DNA from: an uncultured Lachnospiraceae bacterium
GTDB lineage: Bacteria; Bacillota; Clostridia; Lachnospirales; Lachnospiraceae
Direction of reading: 5' to 3'
Length of the DNA stretch: 56,254 bases
Assembly: GCA_947626985.1 (NCBI GenBank)
Contig: CANQUG010000017.1
Span: forward strand, 1 to 56,254
Shown: piece by piece, positions 25,161 through 33,706 of the stretch
How the letters are laid out: the number at the start of each line of letters is the position of its first letter
How positions within the stretch are numbered: the first letter of the stretch is position 1
Made by a program: the position numbers and the translations under genes
The notes under the pieces: model-generated
What the model saw: the letters and a program-made list of their open reading frames with translations, nothing else
Told to the model about the DNA's origin: nothing
Databases searched by the model: none

Positions 25161-26161
25161 TTTCCGGCTCTCTGCCTGCCGTTCTGCGCCATCACGCCCA
25201 CAAGGGCATGGGGAACATACAGTTCCTCCAGATAATCGATCTCGTCCTGAGTCAGTTCCAGATCTACAGCGTGAACCGCACCTTCCACATGAGAAAACTT
25301 TGTCGCGCCTACAATCGGAGCGGTTACCTTTGTAAGGAGCCATGCCAGGGAGATTTCTGTCATGGAGACGCCGCGCCGGTCGGCCAGTTCCGCAACGCGG
25401 GCGATGATTTTGTTGTCCGCTTCCGCCGTGGCGTCATACTTGAATTTTGCGTAGGCATCCTGTTCCAGCCGCCTGGATGTCTCGCCGGGCCGTCTGGAGA
25501 GCCGGCCGCTGGCAAGAGAGCTGTACGGCGTCATGGCGATATTCTGGTCGGCGCAGAAGGGAGCCATCTCCCGTTCTTCCTCGCGGGCGATCAGATTGTA
25601 ATGTCCCTGAATGGAAACAAACTCCGTCAGGCCGTTTTCTCTCGCGTAAAAGTTGGTCTTGGCCAGCTGCCATGTGAAGCAGTTGGAGATGCCGACGTAC
25701 CGGGCTTTCCCTGCTTTGACCGCATTGTGCAGTCCTTCCATGATCTCCTCCATCGGAGTATGATAATCCCACATATGGCAGATATAAAGGTCCACATAAT
25801 CCAGACCAAGGTTCTTCAGGCTCTGGTTCAGATAATTTTCAATGTGTTTCTGACCGCTGACGCCTGCCTCGATTTCGTCCTGCGTCCGCGGCGTAAATTT
25901 TGTGGCGATTACAAAATCATCCCGCTTTGCAAAGTCCCGCAGCGCCCTGCCCACAAACTGTTCGCTGGTGCCGCTCTGATAGGCGATGGCGGTATCGTAA
26001 AAGTTGATGCCAAGCTCCAGGCCATGCCGGATGATTTCTCTCGTCTGCGCTTCGTCCAGCGTCCAGTGATGCTGTCCCGCAGCGGCGTTTCCAAAGCCCA
26101 TACAGCCCATGCAGATACGGGAAACGGTTAAATCCGATTTTCCAAGTTTCGTGTACTTCAT
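25151..26161 (-). CDS. Aldo/keto reductase
   Basis: A 336-residue NADPH-dependent reductase. The catalytic tetrad is visible: D56 and Y61 in NFYDTAIAYQSG, K88 in ATKFTP and H129 in LYICHMWD. The protein matches the AKR family that acts on small aldehydes and sugars; the substrate is unknown. Its ATG overlaps the TetR stop as ATGA and is preceded by AAGGAGG, so the two genes are coupled. It is likely the regulated target of the TetR protein. Confidence 0.9.
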   Translation of the reverse strand: MKYTKLGKSDLTVSRICMGCMGFGNAAAGQHHWTLDEAQTREIIRHGLELGINFYDTAIAYQSGTSEQFVGRALRDFAKRDDFVIATKFTPRTQDEIEAGVSGQKHIENYLNQSLKNLGLDYVDLYICHMWDYHTPMEEIMEGLHNAVKAGKARYVGISNCFTWQLAKTNFYARENGLTEFVSIQGHYNLIAREEEREMAPFCADQNIAMTPYSSLASGRLSRRPGETSRRLEQDAYAKFKYDATAEADNKIIARVAELADRRGVSMTEISLAWLLTKVTAPIVGATKFSHVEGAVHAVDLELTQDEIDYLEELYVPHALVGVMAQNGRQRAGNVV

Positions 26162-26820
26162 TTTCTGCCTCCTTGTAAAAATGAATCTATCTCTGTACTT
26201 CCATGCAATAATTTTTTCACACAGTGAAAGGTGATCTCATAGATGCTCATAAACACATAATTGACGCCCGCCGTTTCCATCGCCGTCCGCTGTTTTTCGG
26301 TAACGAAGGTGTAAGGATAGATGCCAAACATGAACGGGAAAAAGGTGTAAATAAAATCCTGCTCCTGACTGACTGCCATATCTGGAAAATACTGATGCAG
26401 GCAGGCCATGACCGTGCGGATGGATTCTCCGTAGGCAATCTTGAAGGCTGCCAGATGCTCCGGGCGGCTGCCGGTTTCCATGTCATAGTGGTTCATGGAC
26501 ATAATTTTCAGGAGCTGGGCGCGTTCCTCCAGAGAACGGGCCAGCATGTCGGCAAACTCGTCTTCGGTCATGGTATCCACCCGTTCCATCGTCTCCCGCA
26601 GGGAAGCGGTCCACAGTTCGTATTCCCGTTTCAGCAGGGCCAGAAAAATTTCTTCCTTGGTCTGAAAGTAGTTGTAAATGGAGGTTCGGGTAAAACTGGT
26701 GACGTTCCCGATCTCCTTCATGGTGATTTCTTTAAAGCTCATCGTCTGATAGAGCTTTTCGCAGGCATTGATGATTTCCTCTCTGCGGGCTTCTGTCAGC
26801 TCCGGCGATCCTCTGGGCAT
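26158..26820 (-). CDS. TetR-family repressor of its own operon
   Basis: This 220-residue protein has an N-terminal TetR helix-turn-helix (ARREEIINACEKLYQTMSF, then TSFTRTSIYNYFQTKEEIFL) and a helical ligand domain. I choose ATG 26820, which has GAGGAGG eight bases upstream; more upstream frames run through the operators and lack ribosome sites. The stop overlaps the reductase start. Two matching palindromes flank the promoter, so it represses itself and the reductase until an inducer binds. Confidence 0.88.
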   Translation of the reverse strand: MPRGSPELTEARREEIINACEKLYQTMSFKEITMKEIGNVTSFTRTSIYNYFQTKEEIFLALLKREYELWTASLRETMERVDTMTEDEFADMLARSLEERAQLLKIMSMNHYDMETGSRPEHLAAFKIAYGESIRTVMACLHQYFPDMAVSQEQDFIYTFFPFMFGIYPYTFVTEKQRTAMETAGVNYVFMSIYEITFHCVKKLLHGSTEIDSFLQGGRK

Positions 26821-26850
26821 TTTGTGTCCTCCTCGCTTATCAGTATGTTC

Positions 26851-26900
26851 TGACATTGTGTCAATAAAGTTACTATAGCATTGTCCTGACACTATGTCAA
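26851..26900 (-). promoter_or_regulatory. TetR operon promoter with two operators
   Basis: On the minus strand TTGACA (26900-26895) and TATAGT (26877-26872) are separated by 17 bases. The palindromes TGACACTATGTCA (26887-26899, overlapping the -35 box) and TGACATTGTGTCA (26851-26863, downstream of the -10 box) differ only in the central bases and lie 36 bases apart. Occupation of both would block RNA polymerase. Confidence 0.85.
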
Positions 26901-26940
26901 CAACATTTGAAAAAAAAATATCAGAACTGTTCCGCCGGGG

Positions 26941-26967
26941 GTTACTTTTCACGGGATGGGGAAATAA
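26941..26967 (+). repeat. IS left terminal inverted repeat
   Basis: Pairs with 29313-29339 on the opposite strand over about 27 bases with two mismatches. The target duplication lies directly outside. Confidence 0.9.
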
Positions 26968-26969
26968 AT

Positions 26970-27013
26970 AAAACACTGTAGTTCGGATAATTGAACGGAC
27001 TACAGTGTTTTTG
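26970..27013 (+). terminator. Hairpin at the IS left end
   Basis: AAAACACTGTAGT and ACTACAGTGTTTT form a 13-base perfect stem followed by T residues. It would block transcription entering the element from outside. The same hairpin, with one changed base, is in the second copy at the right edge of the window. Confidence 0.8.
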
Positions 27014-27055
27014 TTTTAAATAGTGGTAAAAACAAAAATAATTATCACTATTCTA

Positions 27056-27097
27056 TTGACATTTAGATAGTGATATGATATAATGGTACTATCACTA
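27056..27097 (+). promoter_or_regulatory. Consensus promoter of the IS genes with palindromic operator
   Basis: TTGACA (27056-27061) and TATAAT (27079-27084), 17 bases apart, are both perfect. TAGTGATA (27068-27075) and TATCACTA (27090-27097) form an inverted repeat across the -10 box, and another TATCACTA lies at 27043-27050, so expression is probably repressed by a bound protein. Confidence 0.75.
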
Positions 27098-27110
27098 GGA
27101 GGGATGGAAA

Positions 27111-27485
27111 ATGACATCTATCATAAAAAAACTTGATAAACAGACCGGAGTTACTTATGTTTATGAATCAGAATCTTACTGGGATAAAGAAAAGAAGCAG
27201 CCACGCTCAAAAAGGAAGCTGATCGGTAAGATTGACGAGCAGACAGGTGAAATTGTTCCGACAGGCGGAAGAAAAGGCCGCAAAAGAAATGAACTGACAC
27301 AGATTCCGCAAACCGCCTGTACTGATGGAAACGCCCTGAAAGCCCTCTGTGCGGAGCAGGCCGAAGAGCTGTGCCGGAAAGAAGAAGAAATATCCGCGCT
27401 GAAAAAGCAGATCCTGGAACTTACGTTATCTGTCAGTGAATATAAAAGGCGTCTTTTAAAAATAGAAGAACTTTCCCGGCTCTGA
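27111..27485 (+). CDS. IS accessory protein, similar to the N-terminus of IS1634-type transposases
   Basis: A 124-residue protein upstream of the transposase. TYVYESESYWDKEKKQPRSK and KRKLIGKIDEQTGEIVPTGG closely recall the first domain of IS1634/IS4-group DDE transposases; the rest is a coiled coil (EEEISALKKQILELTLSVSE). It has no DDE catalytic part. Classical IS66 elements instead carry TnpA and TnpB. I infer a DNA-binding helper or repressor, supported by the palindrome over its promoter. GGAGGG precedes the ATG. Confidence 0.7.
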   Translation: MTSIIKKLDKQTGVTYVYESESYWDKEKKQPRSKRKLIGKIDEQTGEIVPTGGRKGRKRNELTQIPQTACTDGNALKALCAEQAEELCRKEEEISALKKQILELTLSVSEYKRRLLKIEELSRL

Positions 27486-27523
27486 TAAAAAAGTACAGCG
27501 GAGACGTATCAGGAGGAAGCGCA

Positions 27524-29269
27524 GTGAATAACCAGCAGTATTTTCTGACAACTTCATTATCATACCAGCTGAAAACCGCCCGCCAGGAGCTTGCGGATTT
27601 CCGGTCAGGAGAAGTTTACCGGAAACTGCGTGCGGATTATGAAGGGATTATCCGGGAACTGAATCTTACGATCAAAAAACTGCGTAAAGAACGCGACGAG
27701 TTTTCCTTTTCGCGCAAAAAGATCACAGAACAGTGGGCCGAGATTTTTGAAGATATGCAGAAAGAACATGAAAAGGAAACGGAAAAACTGAAAAAAACGA
27801 TCACCGAACTTTTAGATATCATCCTGAGCCTGAAAAACCGGAATGAGGAACTGGATGAAAAAAGGAAAAAGGCGCTTTCCGATTATTATGAAACGGCAGT
27901 AAAGCTTGAAGAGGCACAGGGGATTATCCAGAAGCTTACGGCACAGGTGAACCATAATTATGAGAACTCTTCCATGCCCTCATCCAAATGCATCGGCCGC
28001 AAAAAGATCACGAACAACAGAGAGAAGACCGGGAAGAAGCCGGGCGCACAGCCAGGGCATCCCCACCATCCGCGAAAACCTGTGGAACCGGACCAGGTGA
28101 TAGAGATAGAGGCAGAAGAAAAATTTAAAGACGGTTCCAGATATGTCCCTACCGGGAATATCATCTCCAGACAGGTGACAGGGATTTCTATTGTCCCGGT
28201 TGTCACCGAATACCATACTGCAGAATTTTATGACAAAAAGAAGGGGAGGAATGTGCATTCTGCATTTCCATGCGGCGTAACGGACGATGTAAATTATGAT
28301 GAATCCATGAAAGCAGTCCTTTTTCTGCTTAACAGCAGGTGTAATGTGTCCTTAGAGAAAACGGCGCAGTTTGTCCGTGACGTGACGGAGGGGGCACTCT
28401 CACCTTCCGTCGGGATGATAAACGGGCTGTGCCGTGAGTTTTCATCAAAAAGCAGGCAGGAGCAGGACAGACTGTTTGCGGCGCTCCTTGATGCGCCGGT
28501 AATGCATGTGGACGGGACCGTGGCAAGAGTCAACGGAAACAATCACAATGTTGTTGTATGCAGCAACGGTGTGGCGACCATGTATTTTGCAAGGGAAAAG
28601 AAAGGACATGCCGGACTCAGGGATACGCCCGTGGAAACCTTCGGCGGGATCCTGATCCATGACCATGAGGCGTGCTTTTACAGCTATGGTTCCGACCATC
28701 AGGAGTGTATGGTGCATATAGAACGCTACCTGAAAGACAGCATGGAGAATGAAAAGGGCCTCACCTGGAACGGGCAGATGCTGAAACTTATACAGGAGAT
28801 GATCCATGAGAACAACGCTGCCCCGGCAGAAGGGATAGCAGGGCAAAAGATTGCTGAATTTGAGGCCAGGTACGATGCCATAGTACAGACAGCCGCGAAA
28901 GAATATGAGGACAATCCCCCATCCGACTATTACAGGGATGGGTATAACCTGTACCTGAGGATGGCCAAATATAAGCATAACCACCTTCTGTTTCTGTCAA
29001 ATCCCCTTGTGGAACCCGACAACAACCTCTGCGAGCGGAAGGCCCGGATACTGAAAGGGAAAATAAACCAGGCAATTTCGCTCAGGAGTTTCGAGAATCT
29101 GGAATATTTCTGCGAATGCTTAAGCGTACTTGATCATTTCGCGACAGATGGTAAAAACAACCTTTATCAATCCATAAAGGAAATATTCAAGAGATCTCAG
29201 CCGGAACAAGCCGGAGTGAAACCTAAAAATACAGAATCTTCTGATGCTAATACGATACTGCCTGAATGA
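27524..29269 (+). CDS. IS66-family transposase (TnpC type)
   Basis: A 581-residue DDE transposase. Residues 15-150 are a long coiled coil, followed by an HTH/zinc-finger-like linker (GRKKITNNREKTGKKPGAQP) that is typical of IS66. The catalytic set reads MHVDGT (first D), ILIHDHEACF (second D) and VEPDNNLCERKAR (E). The frame is intact, so the element may be active. It starts 38 bases after the accessory gene with AGGAGG upstream. A small hairpin, GGGACTC/GAGTCCC at 29282-29299, follows the gene. Confidence 0.93.
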   Translation: MNNQQYFLTTSLSYQLKTARQELADFRSGEVYRKLRADYEGIIRELNLTIKKLRKERDEFSFSRKKITEQWAEIFEDMQKEHEKETEKLKKTITELLDIILSLKNRNEELDEKRKKALSDYYETAVKLEEAQGIIQKLTAQVNHNYENSSMPSSKCIGRKKITNNREKTGKKPGAQPGHPHHPRKPVEPDQVIEIEAEEKFKDGSRYVPTGNIISRQVTGISIVPVVTEYHTAEFYDKKKGRNVHSAFPCGVTDDVNYDESMKAVLFLLNSRCNVSLEKTAQFVRDVTEGALSPSVGMINGLCREFSSKSRQEQDRLFAALLDAPVMHVDGTVARVNGNNHNVVVCSNGVATMYFAREKKGHAGLRDTPVETFGGILIHDHEACFYSYGSDHQECMVHIERYLKDSMENEKGLTWNGQMLKLIQEMIHENNAAPAEGIAGQKIAEFEARYDAIVQTAAKEYEDNPPSDYYRDGYNLYLRMAKYKHNHLLFLSNPLVEPDNNLCERKARILKGKINQAISLRSFENLEYFCECLSVLDHFATDGKNNLYQSIKEIFKRSQPEQAGVKPKNTESSDANTILPE

Positions 29270-29377
29270 AAGGCAGAAAGAGGGACTCGCAAGAGTCCCC
29301 CGTCATCGCGCCTTATTTCCCCGCCCCGTGAAAAGTAACCGCCGGGGAGAAAAAGGAACGGATTGCCGGCAGGACTG

Positions 29378-29406
29378 TTGACAATCCGACATTATTTGCG
29401 CATAAT
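29378..29406 (+). promoter_or_regulatory. GH3 promoter
   Basis: TTGACA (29378-29383) and CATAAT (29401-29406) are separated by 17 bases, about 180 bases before the GH3 start. The long leader to 29585 contains no recognised riboswitch or gene. Confidence 0.7.
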
Positions 29407-29585
29407 AGAATAGGAACATCGAAGAGCTGCCGGCTCCTTTCCCGAATCTCCCTGCCGCAATATATGTGAATGATACCATCCATCGTCTCCATATATTGAG
29501 TCAGGAATTTCTGCCAAAGTATTCCGGCGGTGAACATGAACAATGGACGGGCGGCTCTGATAGTAAGACTGTGCAGGAGGTTAGC

Positions 29586-31787
29586 ATGAAGGGATTAACA
29601 GAAGAACAGAAAAAGAAAGTGGAGGATCTGCTTTCACAGATGACGCTTGAGGAAAAGATCGGTCAGATGAACCAGGAATCCCCGTCCATCGTGGGCGGAT
29701 TTGACGTTCCTTTCGAGGAACTGATCGAGATGATGACGGACGGCCGGATCTCTAAGGAGGAATTCGGGCAGATCATGAGCAATGCCACCCAGGATTTCCA
29801 TGAGGAGGATATTAAAAAAGGTCTGGTTGGCTCTCTGATGGTGCAGGATCCGGTGAAGGTGAACGAGCTGCAGAAGATTGCGGTGGAGGAAAGCCGTCTG
29901 GGCATTCCGCTGATCTTCGGACTTGATGTGATTCACGGCTTCCGTTCCGTGTATCCCATTGCCATTGCCGAAGCGGGCACCTTTGACACGGACTTGATGG
30001 AGCGCACAGCCCGGATGGCTGCGAAGGAGTCCAGAGCGGCGGGAGTGGCCTGGCATTTTGCCCCCATGCTGGATGTGGCGAGAGACGCCCGCTGGGGCAG
30101 AGTCTCCGAGGGACCGGGAGAGGATCCCTGCCTTGGCTCTCAGTTTGCCCGGGCAAAAATCCGGGGACTGCAGAACGACCATTCCGCCACGGAAAATTAT
30201 GTAGCCGCATGTCTGAAGCATTACGTGGGCTACGGAGCCTGTGAATCCGGAAGAGATTACAATACGGTGAGCATGGCCATGCACGTATTTTACAACAACT
30301 ATCTGAAACCCTTCCAGGCGGCGGTAGACGAGGGCGCTCAGACAGTGATGGCTGCCTTCAATGATCTGAACGGCGTTCCCTGTACGGTAAACAGATTCCT
30401 TCTCCGGGATATCCTGAAGGATTCCATGGGCTTCCCGGGCTTTGTGGTCAGCGACGCCAACGCCATCCGGGAATGCGTGGTTCACGGAATCGCGGAGGAT
30501 CATATGGACGCCGGCGTTCAGGCTGTCAATGCGGGAATGGATATGGACATGGGTACGGAAATCTACGTGAAAAACCTGAAAACAGCGGTGGAGAACGGGA
30601 CAGTATCCATGGATGTGATCGATGAGGCCGTCCGCAGAATTTTAAGCGTAAAGATGTGGCTGGGACTGTTTGACCATCCCTATGTGACAGAGGAAGCCAT
30701 GAAACGCTACGAGACTCTGCCAAAGGAGCACACGGACCTTGCCAGAGAAGCCGCGGAGAAATCCATCGTCCTGCTGAAAAATGAAGACGGACTCCTTCCT
30801 CTGAAAAAGGATACAAAGATCGCGCTGGTAGGCGCTCTTGCGGACAACAGAGAGGAGATCATCGGCGCATGGGCCATGAGCTGGCAGGAAAAGGACTGCG
30901 TGACGATTCTGGAGGGCATGAAGTCCACCTTTGAAAATGTGAAATATTTCCCCTGCGGCGGACCGGAGGGCGATATTGATATGAATGATATCCTGAAGGC
31001 GGAGGATTACGGAGATGTGATCGTGGCGGTGATGGGCGAACTGGTTTCCATGTCAGGGGAAGCTTCCTCACGGTCCAATATCACGCTTCCCGGACGCCAG
31101 AAGGAATTGATCGAGATGCTGATGCACACCGGCAAACCTGTGATCCTGGTGCTTATGAACGGACGTCCTCTGGCTCTGGAGTGGGAGAACAACTATGTTC
31201 CCGTTATCGTGGAGGCATGGCATCTGGGCATTCAGATGGGAAATGCAGTGGCGCGGGTTCTTTCCGGCGACGTAAATCCGGAGGGAAGACTTTCCTCCTC
31301 CTTCCCGGCGGTAACCGGCCAGTGCCCGGTATACTACAACCATCCCAATACGGGAAGACCTGCTTCCAGGAGTAAATTTACATCCCGCTATCTGGACGCT
31401 CCCTTTGATTCCCTCTATCCTTTCGGATACGGACTCAGCTATACCACGTACACCTACTCGGATCTGACCGTAAAAGAGGAAGGAGACGCCCTGGATATCA
31501 GCGTAAAGGTAACCAACGCGGGAGACCGTGACGGCAGAGAAACCGTTCAGTTTTACATGCAGGATGTGGCCGCATCCCTGGTGCGCCCGGTAAAAGAACT
31601 GAAAGGCTTTGAGAAGGTCAGCCTGGCGGCAGGGGAAACGAAGGAAATCCGCTTCAGCCTGAAGAAAGCGGATATGGGATTTTACGATAACGAGCGCAAT
31701 TACCATCTGGAGGACGGGCTGTTCCGCATTTACGCAGGCGGCAGCTCCCGGGACTGCCTGATGCAGGAGATCCGGCTGAGTTTCTGA
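29586..31787 (+). CDS. Glycoside hydrolase family 3, beta-glucosidase type
   Basis: This 733-residue enzyme has the GH3 order: TIM barrel with LTLEEKIGQM-like start, IFGLDVIHGFRSVYPI at 109-124, KHYVGYGACESGRDYN at 211-226, and the nucleophile D290 in GFVVSDANAIRE; an alpha/beta sandwich (AAEKSIVLLKN onward); and a fibronectin-III-like tail (NAGDRDGRETVQFYM). The usual SDW reads SDA. No signal peptide is present, so it acts inside the cell on beta-linked glucosides or xylosides. ATG 29586 is preceded by CAGGAGG. A perfect hairpin follows at 31809. It could release glucose from O-glycosides that accompany the downstream pathway. Confidence 0.92.
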   Translation: MKGLTEEQKKKVEDLLSQMTLEEKIGQMNQESPSIVGGFDVPFEELIEMMTDGRISKEEFGQIMSNATQDFHEEDIKKGLVGSLMVQDPVKVNELQKIAVEESRLGIPLIFGLDVIHGFRSVYPIAIAEAGTFDTDLMERTARMAAKESRAAGVAWHFAPMLDVARDARWGRVSEGPGEDPCLGSQFARAKIRGLQNDHSATENYVAACLKHYVGYGACESGRDYNTVSMAMHVFYNNYLKPFQAAVDEGAQTVMAAFNDLNGVPCTVNRFLLRDILKDSMGFPGFVVSDANAIRECVVHGIAEDHMDAGVQAVNAGMDMDMGTEIYVKNLKTAVENGTVSMDVIDEAVRRILSVKMWLGLFDHPYVTEEAMKRYETLPKEHTDLAREAAEKSIVLLKNEDGLLPLKKDTKIALVGALADNREEIIGAWAMSWQEKDCVTILEGMKSTFENVKYFPCGGPEGDIDMNDILKAEDYGDVIVAVMGELVSMSGEASSRSNITLPGRQKELIEMLMHTGKPVILVLMNGRPLALEWENNYVPVIVEAWHLGIQMGNAVARVLSGDVNPEGRLSSSFPAVTGQCPVYYNHPNTGRPASRSKFTSRYLDAPFDSLYPFGYGLSYTTYTYSDLTVKEEGDALDISVKVTNAGDRDGRETVQFYMQDVAASLVRPVKELKGFEKVSLAAGETKEIRFSLKKADMGFYDNERNYHLEDGLFRIYAGGSSRDCLMQEIRLSF

Positions 31788-31808
31788 TTCTGAGACATCC
31801 GGACTGAT

Positions 31809-31857
31809 CCCGGAACCCGGGCTGTGAGAACTCTGTGACCGGAGCCCGGGTTCCGGG
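31809..31857. repeat. Perfect 15-bp inverted repeat after GH3
   Basis: CCCGGAACCCGGGCT and AGCCCGGGTTCCGGG pair perfectly around a 19-base loop. There is no T tract, so it is an RNA-stabilising hairpin or protein site rather than a standard terminator. The remaining bases to 32000 show only weak repeats of the ACAGAATCCGG type. Confidence 0.6.
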
Positions 31858-32000
31858 GCGTCATGGCTATTTACAGAATCCGGAATATAGGAACTGTGAT
31901 GGCGGAAACTATTTGAGCCACTGAGACAACCTGGCTATTCACAGAGTCCGGGCTGCGAGAACACCTGATATTGAAATCCGGATGATTTTCACGGCACATC

Positions 32001-32633
32001 TCACCGAATCCTCTGATACAGAAGCTCAGGCTGAATCATCGGAGCATTCCGGCTGTTCTCACAGCACAGGGAAAGAATCTGCCCGCCGGAGAGCTTCTTC
32101 TGCCAGCAGCAGACAGACGGATCGGAACACTGAATCTGAAAGGGTTCCTGATTTCCGGAGAACCGGAAGGAAAAACCGGTCAGATCCACATCCACTCCCG
32201 TGCCCGTCATTTTTACATAAGCTTCCTTCAAAGTCCAGAAACGATAAAACCATTCCTCCTCCAGAGCAGGAGTGACGCCCACGGACCGGAGGAAGCTTTT
32301 TTCATCATCAGAAAGAGCCCGGTTAATCAGCACTTTTGCGAAATATCCGGGAATCTCCGCGTCCGCTCCGATCGGGCTGTTATGAAAGGCGCAGACCACC
32401 AGTCTGTCGCAATGACTGATATTAAAATGAATATCCGGGAAGCCCGGCAAAAAGGGCTTCCCGTTCTCTGTCATCCCGAGCATTCCCGAAAGCTCATCCG
32501 GAGAGACGTCTATATGGCAGAGAGCGCGCAGTCCGGCCGCGAGCAGCGTCCTTCCCAGAACGTGTTCCTGACTGCAGACCTCCGGGATGGAATCAGAAAT
32601 CGGTATATAATCGGTATAATATATTTTCGGCAT
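32001..32633 (-). CDS. 4'-phosphopantetheinyl transferase, Sfp type
   Basis: A 210-residue enzyme that transfers phosphopantetheine from CoA to carrier proteins. GKPFLPGFPDIHFNISHC (58-75), IGADAE (D91, E93 magnesium ligands) and FWTLKEAYVK (W133, K136, E137) are the three Sfp-family motifs. No carrier protein, polyketide or peptide synthetase gene is in the window, so its target is elsewhere. It is divergent from the alpha/beta hydrolase, 70 bases away. Confidence 0.9.
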   Translation of the reverse strand: MPKIYYTDYIPISDSIPEVCSQEHVLGRTLLAAGLRALCHIDVSPDELSGMLGMTENGKPFLPGFPDIHFNISHCDRLVVCAFHNSPIGADAEIPGYFAKVLINRALSDDEKSFLRSVGVTPALEEEWFYRFWTLKEAYVKMTGTGVDVDLTGFSFRFSGNQEPFQIQCSDPSVCCWQKKLSGGQILSLCCENSRNAPMIQPELLYQRIR

Positions 32634-32703
32634 AAAAACCTCCGGATAAAATTAATTTTTGACAAATATAACATCATTCAGCCGGAAAAGAAAGGCAAAA
32701 AAT

Positions 32704-33507
32704 ATGTATTTGGAAAAAAAAGACGTATCCTTATATTATGAAACCCGCGGACAGGGAGATCCCCTGATCCTGGTCCACGGAGTGATCGTGGATGCCGGTC
32801 TGTTCACCCAGACTGCGGAGCTTCTGTCCCGCCATTACCAGGTAATCACCTTCGACCGGCGGGGAACCTCCCGAAGCGCTCTGAAAACCGCCCCCCATTT
32901 TGACATGGACGAGCAGGCGGACGACATTCTCGACCTGATGAACGCCCTCCGTCTTGACAGCGCATACTTTGTGGGCGCCAGCGCCGGAGCCGTTGTAGCC
33001 CAGTACTTTTTCCAGAAATACCCGGACAAAGTGCTCCACCTGATCATGTACGAGCCCGCCATCCTGGGCTACCTCATGGATGAGCCGGGAGTCCGGGACT
33101 GGATTGAAGAAATGCGGCAGCTGGTGGAGAAGGGGAAGATCAACAACGCCATTCTCCGCTTTGCCCGGAATATCGCCTCCTTCGACACCAGAAGCCCTGC
33201 GAAGCCGCCGGAAATGTTCCGGAGAGAGATGGGAAACCACGTTTACGCTCTCACCCAGGAGTTCCCGGGCCTGGTGGCGTACCGGCCGGATATTGAGGCG
33301 ATGAAGCGGAATGCTGACAGAATCACCATCGCCGCGGGAGAAAAAAGCGGAGACACCATCTACGCCCATGGCGCCAGACGGCTGGCAGAGGATATCGGGA
33401 AGCAGGCGGACTTCTACCCGGGATACCACAACCTCCCCTACGACCTGCCCAGAGAGTTCGCCATCTGCATTCTGGGAACACTTCTCCTGGACGGGAAAAA
33501 GAGGTAA
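32704..33507 (+). CDS. Alpha/beta hydrolase
   Basis: This 267-residue protein has the fold's landmarks: LILVHGVIVDAG (oxyanion HG), VITFDRRGTSRS, nucleophile S93 in GASAGAVVA, and a late GYHNLPYD with the probable catalytic His. The substrate is unknown; an esterase or lactonase is most likely. The ATG at 32704 leaves the MYLEKKDVSLYYE start typical of the family, and an in-frame upstream ATG lacks a ribosome site. No signal peptide. Confidence 0.82.
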   Translation: MYLEKKDVSLYYETRGQGDPLILVHGVIVDAGLFTQTAELLSRHYQVITFDRRGTSRSALKTAPHFDMDEQADDILDLMNALRLDSAYFVGASAGAVVAQYFFQKYPDKVLHLIMYEPAILGYLMDEPGVRDWIEEMRQLVEKGKINNAILRFARNIASFDTRSPAKPPEMFRREMGNHVYALTQEFPGLVAYRPDIEAMKRNADRITIAAGEKSGDTIYAHGARRLAEDIGKQADFYPGYHNLPYDLPREFAICILGTLLLDGKKR

Positions 33508-33706
33508 AAAACAGGTATCCGTTTTTAACCTGACAGACGATTCCGGAGAGAAAAACGGCAATTTACAGCAAGAATCATGTTAACAAAACAGGGGAAAATC
33601 CATCCCTTTTTCTCTATAATAACAATCAGGAAAAAATGATCTGACTGTCAAAAGAAATTTTAACGGTGAAATCATAAATCATATTTTTCCAGAAAAGGAG
33701 GTAGCT
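33508..33706 (+). promoter_or_regulatory. Promoter region of the first oxidoreductase gene
   Basis: TATAAT at 33615-33620 is preceded by CATCCCTTTTTCTC, resembling the promoters of the symporter, GH43 and flavoprotein genes, without a clear -35 box. AAAGGAGG precedes the ATG at 33707. Confidence 0.5.

Larger units (their letters stand above)
26941..29339 (+). mobile_element. IS66-family insertion sequence, complete (2399 bp)
   Basis: The ends are inverted repeats of about 27 bases with two mismatches: GTTACTTTTCACGGGATGGG at 26941 and, on the other strand, GTTACTTTTCACGGGGCGGG ending at 29339. The element is flanked by the 8-base duplication CGCCGGGG at 26933-26940 and 29340-29347, as expected for IS66. 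It encodes a small accessory protein and the IS66 transposase. It landed between the TetR promoter and the GH3 promoter and left both intact. Confidence 0.93.
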
